Source: Rubneribacter badeniensis (GTDB lineage Bacteria; Actinomycetota; Coriobacteriia; Coriobacteriales; Eggerthellaceae). Taken from it: 42,845 nt of DNA. Below, one piece after another: positions 15,535-24,489 of this stretch. Positions within the stretch are counted from its first letter, which is position 1. Every line of letters starts with the position of its first letter. The notes under the pieces are model-generated. The model did not search any database. It was not told the origin of the DNA and worked only from the letters and a program-made list of their open reading frames with translations. Location of the stretch: NCBI RefSeq assembly GCF_002899695.1, contig NZ_PPEL01000017.1, forward strand, positions 1 through 42,845. The letters run 5' to 3'. A program made the position numbers and the translations under genes.

Positions 15535-18504
15535 CTACGCCCGCAGAATCTCCTCCATCTGCGCAGCAAGGCAATCGCGCGCTTCCCGAGAGTACTCCGG
15601 GCAGACGTACGGCCCGTCCGCGCTCCGACCGTGGAACGAGGTCATGCCGATGCCCCTTCCCCGTTCGGTGGGGATGCGCCGACGGAAATCCCCGCCTTCG
15701 AGAACCTGGTATCCCGCCCGCACCAGATGCGCGTTCAGATCGGCGGCGCTCACCCCTTCCAGCAGCTCGGCGAGCCGCGCGTCTTTTCTCCACTCTTCCA
15801 AGCACGCCGTGATCTTCATCGGACGATCATCCGAAACGACGGAGACGGCTTCGCGACGATCGCCGGCAACCGACTCCTTCGCACGCCTCGCGTCCTCGGC
15901 AATGCACACGGCCGAAGCCTCGCCCTTCTCGAAAACCCCCTGCTGCACCCTGATGTACTCCTCGATGGTCGGGGGCTCGAAGGAACTGGCTACGAGCTCG
16001 CCCGCACCAACGCTGCGCGCCTTTTGGCGCAATGCGTCGGTCTCCCAGAACGTGCTGCCATCCGACGGAATGCGCAGGAACACGAACGACGACGATGCCC
16101 CTATCCGGCTCGGGAAGCACGTCCAATCGTCCCGACCCGTCCTCAGCCCTTCGACGCCTCGAGGCAAAGACCCGTCGCGAATGGGACCCAACCACGCGAG
16201 CGTCGCATGGCAGACGTCCCGCACCACGACGTTTTTGGTGTCGTCCGCAAGTATCTGGGAGCAGTCGATACGCCCCTTCTTCCTTTTAAAGCGGTGATTG
16301 CACCCATCGACCTCGATGGCCATCACCACCCGACCGGTCGCAGCCTCGAAGACCACGAAATCGAAATGCGCCTCGGACGGGCACTCGTATCCGCCCCCGC
16401 AGCAGTCGCTCAACCGGACGCGGCCTCCTTCAAGCAGCACCCGGTCGAACGTCACCCGTTTCGCAACCGCCAACCCGGGAAGGCGCATCGCCTTCAACGC
16501 CTTCTCGACGCATCGCTCAGGGGCGTAATCCCCGTCCTTTCTCTTCGGACGCTGCTCGAAGGGGATGTCGTCGAACACCGACGCGATGGCCGTTCGGCAG
16601 AATCCGAAGGTCCGGTCGGCCCGCTGGCGCTCGGCATCCTCCCCTGAAAGCCCGTCAATCGTTCGGCGCGTGTACTCTACGAGCTTGCGCACGAACATCT
16701 CCTGGTTTTCCGGATCGTCCTCGCGCTTCGCCGGCTTCTTGACATACGCCTGCCGTCCGGCAAGCCATTCTTGGGTGTCCCCGTCGAGGATTTTCGCGGA
16801 CAGGATCACCCGCAGCTCCTCTTTCGCACGAGACGCCGCCACGTTCACCAGCCGTCGGCCCTGCGACCACGGCCATTCCCAATTGCCGTCCTCGACTGGA
16901 AGAAGGTACACGACGTCGAACTCCCGCCCTTGCGATTTGTGGACGGTCAGCGCGTACACCCGCTCGGGCTCGACCGCTTCGCGCCCTTCTTCCTCGTCTG
17001 TCTCCAGCTCGATCTCGCCTTCGGCGACAACGTCTTTGAGCAGCTGGCGGATGAACGCCCCCAGCAGGTAGATCTGCCCCCTGAACGGCGAGAGGATGCA
17101 GATGGATTTCCCGTCAGCCGCAAGGCTGCGCAGCCGCTTGCCCTCCTCTTCCCGAAGAATCGCCAACTGCTTTCGGTTCACGCAGGTCGCGCGCAGCTTC
17201 TTGTTGGGCTCCTCCTCCGGGGGAGCCGTCGGCGGCCAGACGCTCTCGCGATAGTCGCCCTCGTACCAGCATATCCTGATGGGACACGGGACGCCATCTC
17301 CCTGCACGGGCGTCTTGACCTGCAGCTTGCGGTCGTACACCGCCTCGTTGCAGAATCCGATGATGGCCGGATGACACCGGTAATGCTCGGTGAGCATCGT
17401 GCGCAACTCGGGATTCCTCTCGCTGAAAACCTCGTAGCACGACGAGAGGAAACTGTGCCCCTCGCGCGCCATGTCGTAAGGCGATGCGCGCTTTCCTTTC
17501 TTGAACAGCTTGAGGTCGTCGGAGACGCTCTTCACGGCGGCTCGGTAGTCGTCGCTGACCACAGGAGGAAGCTGCTCCTCGTCGCCGACGATCACGATCC
17601 TGCGCGCGCAACTCAGAGCGACCATTCCCACGACGAGGTTGGTCTGAGACGCCTCGTCCATAACCAGCAGGTCGTAGCGCTTGGCATCGCCGTCGGCGAA
17701 GCACTTTTTCAAAGAATGCACCGTGCTCGTGACGAACGGGAACTTGGCTGTGAAGGAATCGAACTCCTTGTTCAGCTCCCAACCCGCAACGGCCTCGCCG
17801 TTGGGAAACACATGCTCTCCCGACTCGAACGCCAGGTGCGCGCCGGTCAGCGGATCGACGGCCCTTTCCCGATTGCCTTTGCTGCCGAGGGCGACGTGCT
17901 TGCAGGCAGCCTGGTAGGCAAGGTCGGCTTCGAACAGCTCGCGCGCTTCGGCAGGGCTTTTGCGCCCGTAACGCGCGAGCGCCTTCCCCACTTTCTCCTC
18001 GACGTTTCGCACCGCCGCGGAGTTCGTCGACACGACGGCCACCCGCTCGCCGCGCGCCACCGCCATCGCGACGATGCGCAAGATGACCTCGGTCTTGCCC
18101 GTGCCCGGCGGCCCTTTGATGATGGACAGCGGGAAATGGAGCGCCTTGTGCATGGCGATGCGCTGGTTGCCGTTGAGAGGGTACGCGCTTTGCGGGAACA
18201 AGCGCTCGACCAGCTCCCTTTCGGCGCGCGTCTGCCGCGAATCGAGGGCCGGAGGGTGAAAGACGCCAGCGATGTCGGCTCCGAGGTACGCGTCGAGAAG
18301 CGGCGAATAGCGATCCGATCGACTTCGATCCAGATCGTCGTTGATGCAGTTGCGAAAGTACCAAAGCAGGGAGTAGAACGCCTGGCCATCCCGGTAACAG
18401 TCGCGCCCGGGCGTCGCATCCGGACCGGCCTCGCCGGCTATCCTCGCGGCCTCTTCGAAGTACGCAAGAAGCCTTTTGCGCGCTTTTCCGTGTTTCTTCC
18501 CCAT
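15535..18504 (-). CDS. SF1 helicase fused to a DUF2726-like nuclease domain
   Basis: A 989-aa protein. The N-terminal half is a DNA2/NAM7-like (Upf1-like) helicase: Walker A GPPGTGKTEV (~131-140), MDEASQT (~280), VGDEEQLPPV, TEHYRCHP, LSPFRGQ, TVHKSQGREFD and NVAASRAKEEL (~560-590). From about residue 680 comes a second domain with FDFVVFEAATGRVVMAIEVDG (~711-731) followed by CNHRF. This matches the D-x-n-E-V-D core of the DUF2726/PD-(D/E)XK-like nucleases. A ~200-residue C-terminus is unassigned. ATG 18504 (MGKKHGKARKR) has AGAGGG upstream. A helicase joined to a nuclease is a common design for antiphage proteins, for example Nhi-type systems, but DNA repair is equally possible. It is a stand-alone gene with its own promoter. 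Confidence 0.85.
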   Translation of the reverse strand: MGKKHGKARKRLLAYFEEAARIAGEAGPDATPGRDCYRDGQAFYSLLWYFRNCINDDLDRSRSDRYSPLLDAYLGADIAGVFHPPALDSRQTRAERELVERLFPQSAYPLNGNQRIAMHKALHFPLSIIKGPPGTGKTEVILRIVAMAVARGERVAVVSTNSAAVRNVEEKVGKALARYGRKSPAEARELFEADLAYQAACKHVALGSKGNRERAVDPLTGAHLAFESGEHVFPNGEAVAGWELNKEFDSFTAKFPFVTSTVHSLKKCFADGDAKRYDLLVMDEASQTNLVVGMVALSCARRIVIVGDEEQLPPVVSDDYRAAVKSVSDDLKLFKKGKRASPYDMAREGHSFLSSCYEVFSERNPELRTMLTEHYRCHPAIIGFCNEAVYDRKLQVKTPVQGDGVPCPIRICWYEGDYRESVWPPTAPPEEEPNKKLRATCVNRKQLAILREEEGKRLRSLAADGKSICILSPFRGQIYLLGAFIRQLLKDVVAEGEIELETDEEEGREAVEPERVYALTVHKSQGREFDVVYLLPVEDGNWEWPWSQGRRLVNVAASRAKEELRVILSAKILDGDTQEWLAGRQAYVKKPAKREDDPENQEMFVRKLVEYTRRTIDGLSGEDAERQRADRTFGFCRTAIASVFDDIPFEQRPKRKDGDYAPERCVEKALKAMRLPGLAVAKRVTFDRVLLEGGRVRLSDCCGGGYECPSEAHFDFVVFEAATGRVVMAIEVDGCNHRFKRKKGRIDCSQILADDTKNVVVRDVCHATLAWLGPIRDGSLPRGVEGLRTGRDDWTCFPSRIGASSSFVFLRIPSDGSTFWETDALRQKARSVGAGELVASSFEPPTIEEYIRVQQGVFEKGEASAVCIAEDARRAKESVAGDRREAVSVVSDDRPMKITACLEEWRKDARLAELLEGVSAADLNAHLVRAGYQVLEGGDFRRRIPTERGRGIGMTSFHGRSADGPYVCPEYSREARDCLAAQMEEILRA

Positions 18505-18560
18505 TCGCCCTCTTCTCCAAATTCGAAAAGTCGCGACCGTCCGCACCGCTTCTGCCTTCG

Positions 18561-18576
18561 ATTATAACAGTATGAT
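18561..18576. promoter_or_regulatory. Divergent -10 elements of the helicase and thpR genes
   Basis: A consensus TATAAT on the minus strand (18561-18566), about 57 bases before the helicase ATG, sits back-to-back with TATGAT on the plus strand (18571-18576) facing thpR. Neither has a clear -35. This is the most AT-rich part of the intergenic region. Confidence 0.5.
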
Positions 18577-18693
18577 TGAACTCGTCGAAGACAAGGGACG
18601 GTTCAACACTTCGGAGCGCAACGCCGAAGAAGGCGGAGTGGAAGATTACAATAGCTCCAAGCCAAAACGGCTCCGCTGCGAAAGGAGGCTGTC

Positions 18694-19224
18694 GTGAGGA
18701 TGTTCACCGCCCTCGAGTTGCCCGAACGCTTCGCCGATGACGTATCGGCGCTCGCCCGCCGGTTGGAGGCAGTCGTGGAGGGGCGCTTCGTGCCGCGCGA
18801 GGCGCGCCACCTCACGCTCGCGTTTCTGGGCGACGTGCCCAAGGCCGACGCTCTGGTTGCCGCCGACGCACTCGAAGCTGCGTGCGCGGAAGTTCCCCGT
18901 ATCCCGCTGCGCGCCGCAGGCCTCGGCACGTTCGGCCGCCAGGACGACGCGACGCTTTGGCTGGGCATCGCGCGATCCCCGGAGCTTGAGCACCTTGCCG
19001 CCCGCTTGCGGAAAGAGCTCGCCGCGCGCGAGCTTTCCTTCGACGGCAAGCCGTTCAAGCCCCACGTCACGCTCGCGCGCCGCGCGCGCATCCCCCGCGG
19101 GAACCTGCCGCCTCTGCCCTTCCCGCTCGCCAACCAGGCCGAGACGGCCACGCTGTTCAAGAGCACGCTTCGCCGCGACGGAGCCGCATACGAGCCGCTT
19201 CGCTCCGTGCGCCTCGTCGGATAG
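18694..19224 (+). CDS. thpR: RNA 2',3'-cyclic phosphodiesterase (2'-5' RNA ligase family)
   Basis: A 176-aa two-histidine phosphoesterase. The paired HxT motifs are HLTLAFLG (~39-46) and HVTLARRA (~125-132), the catalytic histidines of the family. The enzyme opens 2',3'-cyclic phosphates on RNA; the older name is 2'-5' RNA ligase. The start is ambiguous: GTG 18694 lies 5 bases and ATG 18700 lies 11 bases after AAAGGAGG. It converges with the asparaginase gene, leaving an 18-base gap. Confidence 0.92.
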   Translation: MRMFTALELPERFADDVSALARRLEAVVEGRFVPREARHLTLAFLGDVPKADALVAADALEAACAEVPRIPLRAAGLGTFGRQDDATLWLGIARSPELEHLAARLRKELAARELSFDGKPFKPHVTLARRARIPRGNLPPLPFPLANQAETATLFKSTLRRDGAAYEPLRSVRLVG

Positions 19225-19242
19225 CGTCTGCGGGAAACGGCC

Positions 19243-20256
19243 TCACGCCGTCGTGCGGTCGTGGTTCACCACGCGGCCGAACAGCGCGCGCACCTCGTCG
19301 GCGTCGCTTGCCTGCCCGCGCGCCCACATGGTCTTCGCCACGAGCGCCTCGGTGGTCATGTCGCCGCCATCGAGGATGCCGGGGTGCTCGGCGAAGGCGC
19401 GCCCGACCTCGTAGACGCCCAGATCGCACCCCTCCTCGGGCACCTGCGTGGTCAGTACGAGCGTGCGGCCCGCGTCCACCCAGTCGAACAGCGCCCGCTG
19501 AAAGCCGCCGTAGGCGGGAACGCCGCCGACGCCGAACGTCTCGAGGATGAGGGCGTCGTAGTCGCGCGCGAGCAGGGAGAAGAGCTCGGGATTCATGCCC
19601 GGCATCAGCTTGAGCACGCACACGCGCTCGTCGAGCCGGTCGTAGACGAGAGGCGCGCTCCCACCGCCTTCGCCCTGCGTACGCGTCGCCATCGGAGCGC
19701 CGGCGCGCACGATGCGGTCGTTTCTGATGAGCGCGACTTCGGGGAAGTTCACGCTCGAGAACGCGTTGAAGCTCATAGTGCGCTGCTTGCGCGCGCGAGT
19801 GCCCGCGATCACGGCGCCGCCGAACACCACCGACACGTCGCGCGAGCGGTCGTCGGCGGCGTAGAGCAGGCTTTGGTACACGTTGAGCTTCGCGTCGGTG
19901 AAAGGGCTGGCCATGGGCTTTTGCGACCCGGTGAGCACGATGGGCTTCGGGCTTTCCTGGATGAGGTAGGACAGCGCGGCGGCCGTGTAGGCCATGGTGT
20001 CGGTGCCGTGGAGCACCACGAAGCCGTCGTAGGCATCGTAGGCGCGCACGATCTCGTCGCGGATGCGCATCCAGTCGGCGGGGCGCATGTTCGTGCTGTC
20101 GATGTTCATGGGCTGAACCACGTCGAGCTCGCACAGGCCCGCGACCTCGGGCACGTATCGCGCAAGTTCCTCCCCGGCGAGCGCAGGCCGAAGGCCGCCC
20201 CCGTCCTCGACCGAGGCGATCGTGCCGCCAGTGGCTATCAGCAGGATGTTCTTCAT
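19243..20256 (-). CDS. ansA: L-asparaginase, type I (cytoplasmic)
   Basis: A 337-aa protein. Both catalytic threonine motifs are present: ATGGTIASVED at the very N-terminus and VLHGTDTMAYTAAALSYL at ~85-102, with TGSQKPMASPFTDAKLN following. There is no signal peptide (starts MKNILLIATGG), so it is cytoplasmic and converts asparagine to aspartate and ammonia. ATG 20256 follows GAGGAG; the open frame to 20361 lacks an RBS. Glutaminase or archaeal GatD-like activity is unlikely from the length. Confidence 0.93.
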   Translation of the reverse strand: MKNILLIATGGTIASVEDGGGLRPALAGEELARYVPEVAGLCELDVVQPMNIDSTNMRPADWMRIRDEIVRAYDAYDGFVVLHGTDTMAYTAAALSYLIQESPKPIVLTGSQKPMASPFTDAKLNVYQSLLYAADDRSRDVSVVFGGAVIAGTRARKQRTMSFNAFSSVNFPEVALIRNDRIVRAGAPMATRTQGEGGGSAPLVYDRLDERVCVLKLMPGMNPELFSLLARDYDALILETFGVGGVPAYGGFQRALFDWVDAGRTLVLTTQVPEEGCDLGVYEVGRAFAEHPGILDGGDMTTEALVAKTMWARGQASDADEVRALFGRVVNHDRTTA

Positions 20257-20399
20257 GACGCCGGCTCCTCGTTGCTCGCTATCGCGCGTGCCGTCGCGCC
20301 CGCAAAACGCGCGCGACGAACGCAGCGCCCCAGTATAGAAGCCGGCCGATCGCACGGTCAAGGGCAGCTGCGCAAAACGGCCCCGAAGCGCGCCCTCGC

Positions 20400-20590
20400 G
20401 CGCTGGAGCCCCGGGCCCGCGCCCCTCGCGGATCCGGGTCCTCGCCCCTCGCGTCTCCGGGTCCGCGCTCTCGCGCCTCCGGGGCCGCGCCTATCGCGCC
20501 CCTCGCGCCACCGGTTCCGCGCTCTCGTGCCTCCGAGCCTTTGCCCACCGCGTCCAAGGACTCTCGCCCCTCGCGCACCTGGGACCACCC
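20400..20590. repeat. Imperfect tandem repeat, unit about 21-25 bp
   Basis: Successive variants of a GC-rich unit resembling CTCCGGGTCCGCGCTCTCGC; for example CGCGCTCTCGCGCCTCCG near 20465 recurs as CGCGCTCTCGTGCCTCCG near 20519. At least six diverged copies are visible. It is not coding in any convincing frame. Confidence 0.55.
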
Positions 20591-20824
20591 TTGATCGGCC
20601 CCTTCAAGCCTCTCTTCCACCCTTTCCGCCATCCCTCCGCTGCGCCTTTCGCCGCCCCTTTCACTGCGCCCGCGAAATCGACCCCGAAACGCGGCACCCC
20701 TTACAGACGCGACGGAAGCGACGCGATGCGCCTGCGTCCTTCGCCCTCGCGACGCCCTCGGCACGCACTCCCGCCGCAGCCGCGAAAGCGCTCCGGACCC
20801 CGTGCGGCGTTTTCGGCAAAATAT

Positions 20825-20963
20825 GGCCACGAAACCGCGTTCTGGCACGAAAACGCCCCCTTGCGGCGAAGTCGATTTCACGCCACCTGGGCATTCTCGC
20901 TCCCCTTTCCGTCCTCAGGGGACGAAAAGCCGCGAATCCGTGCCAGAGCGCGGTTTCGTGGCC
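20825..20963. repeat. 25-bp inverted repeat pair (REP/MITE-like)
   Basis: Arms 20825-20849 and 20939-20963 are reverse complements with one mismatch in 25 (core GAAACCGCG / CGCGGTTTC), separated by 89 bases. The inner flanks are also partly complementary. Such spaced inverted repeats are typical of small non-autonomous elements or BIME-like repeats. No target-site duplication was identified. Confidence 0.6.
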
Positions 20964-21375
20964 AGAAAACGGTCAGAAATCCGCACGAGTCCTCAGCGAG
21001 CTCGCAAACGCCGCGAAAGAGGAAGAGGGCCAGCGCAACCGGCAACCTCAGCAGCGTCCCGTTCGCCGCGATTCCGGACGCGCCTCCCCTGCACTCGCCA
21101 AGAGGCAGCTCGCCTCGAATGCGCGCCGAGGCGAGCCGCCTTCCGCAAGCGCACGGTGGAGCTCCCCGGCGCCCCGCACGGTCGCGCGCCCGAAGCGCGC
21201 CGGGACGTCCCGACAACGCGCGGCGCATCGCAGCCGTTCGCGCAGTCAGTCGTGCAGAAACCGCGAATCGTCGAACGACCTCGACCCATTCGCGCGCGCA
21301 GAGCCGTATACTGATGCTCTCGCCGACGCGGCAGCAAAGACGCGGCGCGGCGCAGGAGACGAGGAAAGGCTGGCA

Positions 21376-22800
21376 ATGGGCGGATTCTTCGGGGCGGCGT
21401 CCCACAACGACGTGGTGCTTGACGTGTTTTTCGGCGTGGACTACCACTCGCACCTTGGAACGAAATGCGCGGGCATGGTGTTTCACGATGCCGACGAGGG
21501 ATTCCAGCGCGAGATCCACTCCATCGAGAACACGCCGTTCCGCACGCGCTTCGAAGACGACCTGCCCGGCTTCCACGGCGGCAGCGGCATCGGCTGCATC
21601 AGCGACACCGACCCGCAGCCCTTGCTCGTGCGCTCGCACCTCGGAACGTTCGCCGTCACCACGGTCGGCGCCATCAACAACGCCGAGGAGCTTGTCGAGC
21701 AGAACTTCGCTAGCGGAGGCCGCCAGTTCATGGCGATGAGCTCTGGCAAGGTGAACACCACCGAGCTCGTCGCGGCGCTCATCAACCAGAAGGACGACTT
21801 CGTCTCGGGCATCAAGCACGCCCAAAACGCCATCGAAGGGTCGCTCACGCTGCTCATCATGACGAACGAGGGCAAGATCATCGCCGCACGCGACAGCATG
21901 GGCCGCCTGCCGGTGCTCATCGGCAAAAGCGAGGCGGGGCACTGCATCTCGTTCGAGTCGTTCGCATACCACAAGCTGGGATACCGCGACGAGTACGAGC
22001 TGGGGCCCGGCGAGATCGTCCTCATCGACGCCGACGGCTACCGCACCATCTCCTCCGCCGGCGACCACATGAAGATCTGCGCGTTTCTCTGGGTGTACTA
22101 CGGGTATCCGAACTCGAACTACGAAGGCGTGAACGTCGAGGTCATGCGCTATCGCAACGGCTCGATCATGGCCCGCGACGAGGCCGCGCGAACGGGAGTG
22201 CCGCAGGTGGACTACGTGGCCGGCGTGCCGGACTCGGGCGTGCCGCACGCCATCGGCTACTCCACGGAGTGTCACACGCCGTTCGGACGGCCGTTCATCA
22301 AGTACACGCCCACCTGGGCGCGTTCGTTCATGCCGAGCAACCAAGACGTGCGCAACCGCGTGGCGAAGATGAAGCAGATCCACATACCCGAACTCATCCG
22401 CGGGAAGAAGCTTCTGTTCGTGGACGATTCCATCGTGCGCGGCACGCAGCTGCGCGAGACGGTGGACTTCCTTTACGAGTGCGGAGCCTCGGAAGTGCAC
22501 ATGCGCTCGGCCTGCCCGCCCATCATGTTCAGCTGCAAGTACCTGAGCTTCTCCAGCACGAAGTCCGAGATGGATCTGCTCGCGCGGCGCGTCGTGCAAG
22601 ACCTCGAAGGAGACGAGGGGCAGAGGCACCTGGCCGAATACGCCGACGGCTCCACGAAGCGAGGCGGGTGCATGCTGCGCACCATCTGCGAGCAGATGGG
22701 ATTCGACTCGCTGGGCTATCAGTCGCTCGACGGCATGCTCGAGGCCATCGGCATCGACCCGGCGAAGGTGTGCACGTACTGCTGGACGGGCGAAGAGTAA
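21376..22800 (+). CDS. purF: Amidophosphoribosyltransferase homologue lacking the N-terminal Cys
   Basis: A 474-aa PurF-like protein. The N-terminal half is an Ntn-type glutaminase fold (GFFGAAS, HLGTKCAGMVFHD, RSHLGTFAVTTVG, SGKVNTTELVAAL), and the C-terminal half is a phosphoribosyltransferase with the PRPP motif LFVDDSIVRGTQLRE (~354-368). Canonical PurF begins with a catalytic Cys (CGIxG) after Met or a short propeptide; here the sequence is MGGFFG and the first Cys is residue 31. It may therefore be ammonia-dependent or have another role. This Cys-less form appears to be a recurring PurF-like type. ATG 21376 is preceded by AAAGG. The gene ends in a strong terminator. Confidence 0.85.
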   Translation: MGGFFGAASHNDVVLDVFFGVDYHSHLGTKCAGMVFHDADEGFQREIHSIENTPFRTRFEDDLPGFHGGSGIGCISDTDPQPLLVRSHLGTFAVTTVGAINNAEELVEQNFASGGRQFMAMSSGKVNTTELVAALINQKDDFVSGIKHAQNAIEGSLTLLIMTNEGKIIAARDSMGRLPVLIGKSEAGHCISFESFAYHKLGYRDEYELGPGEIVLIDADGYRTISSAGDHMKICAFLWVYYGYPNSNYEGVNVEVMRYRNGSIMARDEAARTGVPQVDYVAGVPDSGVPHAIGYSTECHTPFGRPFIKYTPTWARSFMPSNQDVRNRVAKMKQIHIPELIRGKKLLFVDDSIVRGTQLRETVDFLYECGASEVHMRSACPPIMFSCKYLSFSSTKSEMDLLARRVVQDLEGDEGQRHLAEYADGSTKRGGCMLRTICEQMGFDSLGYQSLDGMLEAIGIDPAKVCTYCWTGEE

Positions 22801-22824
22801 CCGCAGTTCAAAAGCTTGCCGACC

Positions 22825-22858
22825 GGTCTGGCGGGACACCTCGCCAGACCTTTTCTTT
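22825..22858 (+). terminator. Rho-independent terminator of the purF-like gene
   Basis: GGTCTGGCG / CGCCAGACC perfect 9-bp stem (22825-22833 and 22842-22850), 8-base loop, followed directly by TTTTCTTT, 24 bases after the stop codon. Confidence 0.9.
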
Positions 22859-22949
22859 CGCCTCTTTGCTGTCCCATTATCGGTACTTGCGTCGCCGGAA
22901 AAGACAGTATGCTGCACGCGTACTTGAAAACGCGTCGCAAGGAGCCGCC

Positions 22950-23219
22950 ATGAACGCAGTCGCTGTCGCCTTTTCCGAAACGTCCCCCCGTCCCTCGCAA
23001 GAACGTCGCGCGGTCGAAGTCCGCGTCATCGCGGGCGGGCGCACCTGCTCTCAGAGGATCCCCCGCCATGCCCGCGCCGAACGCATCGGCAGCCCCAGGC
23101 CCCGCCTTGGACGAACCCTGGCGGGAACGCCCTATCCTCTCAGTGCCAAAGATCGCTCCTTCGCCGTGGCGGCCGGCATCGTGTTCGCCGTCGTCTCGTT
23201 CGCCAGCGCGCTTGCGTGA
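22950..23219 (+). CDS. Small protein with a C-terminal membrane helix
   Basis: An 89-aa protein. The first ~65 residues are polar and basic; the last ~20 (SFAVAAGIVFAVVSFASALA) form one hydrophobic helix ending at the C-terminus. The ATG follows AAGGAGCCGCC, a good RBS. It is a single-gene unit between the purF-like terminator and a perfect 32-bp palindrome. No family is recognised; the tail-anchored layout would fit a small cell-envelope or division-associated factor, but nothing more can be said. Confidence 0.6.
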   Translation: MNAVAVAFSETSPRPSQERRAVEVRVIAGGRTCSQRIPRHARAERIGSPRPRLGRTLAGTPYPLSAKDRSFAVAAGIVFAVVSFASALA

Positions 23220-23233
23220 GGGCGAACGACAGC

Positions 23234-23265
23234 GGACGGCCCTGCCGCATGCGGCAGGGCCGTCC
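23234..23265. terminator. 32-bp perfect palindrome between convergent genes
   Basis: GGACGGCCCTGCCGCA and its reverse complement, with no spacer, between the plus-strand 89-aa gene and the minus-strand ddh gene. The position suggests a bidirectional terminator, although U-tracts are absent on both sides. Confidence 0.55.
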
Positions 23266-23309
23266 GATCGTGCTTCGGATTCTACCTGGAAAAACCCGTT
23301 TGCGCGTGT

Positions 23310-24299
23310 TTACAGCAAGTGGGCGCGCAGCTCCTCGGCGCTTGCCGCGGACAGGTACGCGGGCGGGACGTCGAACAGCGTTTTGCAACCCGTCTGCCCC
23401 TCCTGGCTCATACGATGCACGGCGCGGGCGCATGCCGCGAGCACGCTGCCGGTGAACTCGGGGTTCGAGTCGAGCTTGAGAGAGAACTCCACCACATGGC
23501 GATGCTCGCCCGCCTCGCCGGTCGCCCCCGAGCGGATGACCGAGCCGCCGTGGGGAATGCCGGCATGATCGCGGTCGAGCTCCTCCTGCGTGACGAACGT
23601 CACCGTGGTGTCGTAGTCGGCGAAGTAGTTCGGCATCTCGACGATGGCCTTCTCGATGGCGGCTTTGTCGGCACCCTGCTCGGCCACGACGTAGCACTCG
23701 CGCGTGTGCTTCTGGCGGGTCGTCAGCTGAGGGTTCTCGCCCGAGCGCACGGCTTCGAGCGCGGCGGGCACGGGAACCGTGTACTGGCGGGCGTCGGCCA
23801 CCCCGTCGATGCGCCGGATGGCATCGCTGTGCCCTTGCGAGACGCCGCGGCCCCAAAACGTGTAATCTGCGCCGTCGGGCAGGATGCTCGTGGCGTAAAG
23901 GCGCGCGAGCGAGAACATGCCGGGATCCCAACCGGCCGAGATGATGGCCACTTTGCCGCCCTCCCGAGCCGCCGCGTCCACGCGCGCGAAATGATCGGGG
24001 ATGTTCGCATGCGTGTCGAAGGAGTCCACGACGTTGAACAGCGCGGCGCACGACGGCGTCTGTTCGGGCAGGTCGTTCGCGCTGCCGCCGCACAAGACGA
24101 GCACGTCGATGTCGTCCGCATGCGCCGCGAGGTCGTCGGCAGAGCGCACCGCCACGCCTTCGGTGAGCGGCTTCACGCCAGCCGGGTCGCGGCGCGTGAA
24201 CACCGCCACAAGCTCCATGTCGTCGTTTTGGCGGCAAGCCAGCTCCACGCCCTTGCCGAGATTGCCGTACCCCAAAATGCCGATGCGCGTTTTCGCCAT
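23310..24299 (-). CDS. ddh: meso-Diaminopimelate dehydrogenase
   Basis: A 329-aa NADP-dependent enzyme. It has an N-terminal Rossmann motif GILGYGNLGKGVE (~6-18), FTRRDP, LVLCGGSANDLPEQ, then SFDTHANIPDHF, ISAGWDPGMFSL and the substrate-site region DYTFWGRGVSQGHSDAIRRIDGV, all as in Ddh. It forms meso-DAP directly from tetrahydrodipicolinate for lysine and peptidoglycan synthesis, consistent with a DAP-containing wall. ATG 24299 has AAGGAG upstream; the ORF extension to 24347 is not used. It converges on the palindrome at 23234 and its start faces away from the CRISPR array end. Confidence 0.95.
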   Translation of the reverse strand: MAKTRIGILGYGNLGKGVELACRQNDDMELVAVFTRRDPAGVKPLTEGVAVRSADDLAAHADDIDVLVLCGGSANDLPEQTPSCAALFNVVDSFDTHANIPDHFARVDAAAREGGKVAIISAGWDPGMFSLARLYATSILPDGADYTFWGRGVSQGHSDAIRRIDGVADARQYTVPVPAALEAVRSGENPQLTTRQKHTRECYVVAEQGADKAAIEKAIVEMPNYFADYDTTVTFVTQEELDRDHAGIPHGGSVIRSGATGEAGEHRHVVEFSLKLDSNPEFTGSVLAACARAVHRMSQEGQTGCKTLFDVPPAYLSAASAEELRAHLL

Positions 24300-24489
24300 G
24301 TCTCGCTCCTTGCCTCTATCTTGTCGCCTGTCTGTCGCAACGATCATCGGCGAACACCGTCTGCCCAGTCAACATGCGCAGGTCAACTCCAAGAAAGCCC
24401 CATCGCAACGAAACGAGTTGGAAACGTTGGAAAAGTCCTTGTGCGATCGAGAAGTCGACGCGCCCGCCCGTCGTTCGCGACGGACGCCA

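Larger units (their letters stand above)
20257..21375. other. 1.1-kb repeat-rich region without a convincing gene
   Basis: All six frames contain long Arg/Ala/Pro-rich open frames, typical of GC-biased non-coding DNA; none has an RBS with a recognisable product. The region holds an imperfect tandem repeat (20400-20590), a 25-bp inverted repeat pair (20825-20849 and 20939-20963) and Arg-codon-rich stretches up to the purF-like start. A regulatory or mobile origin is possible. Confidence 0.6.

Noticed and set aside
20279-20881. 200-codon minus-strand open frame upstream of asparaginase
   Set aside because: Its Arg/Gly-rich sequence is produced by the tandem DNA repeat; no start signal.
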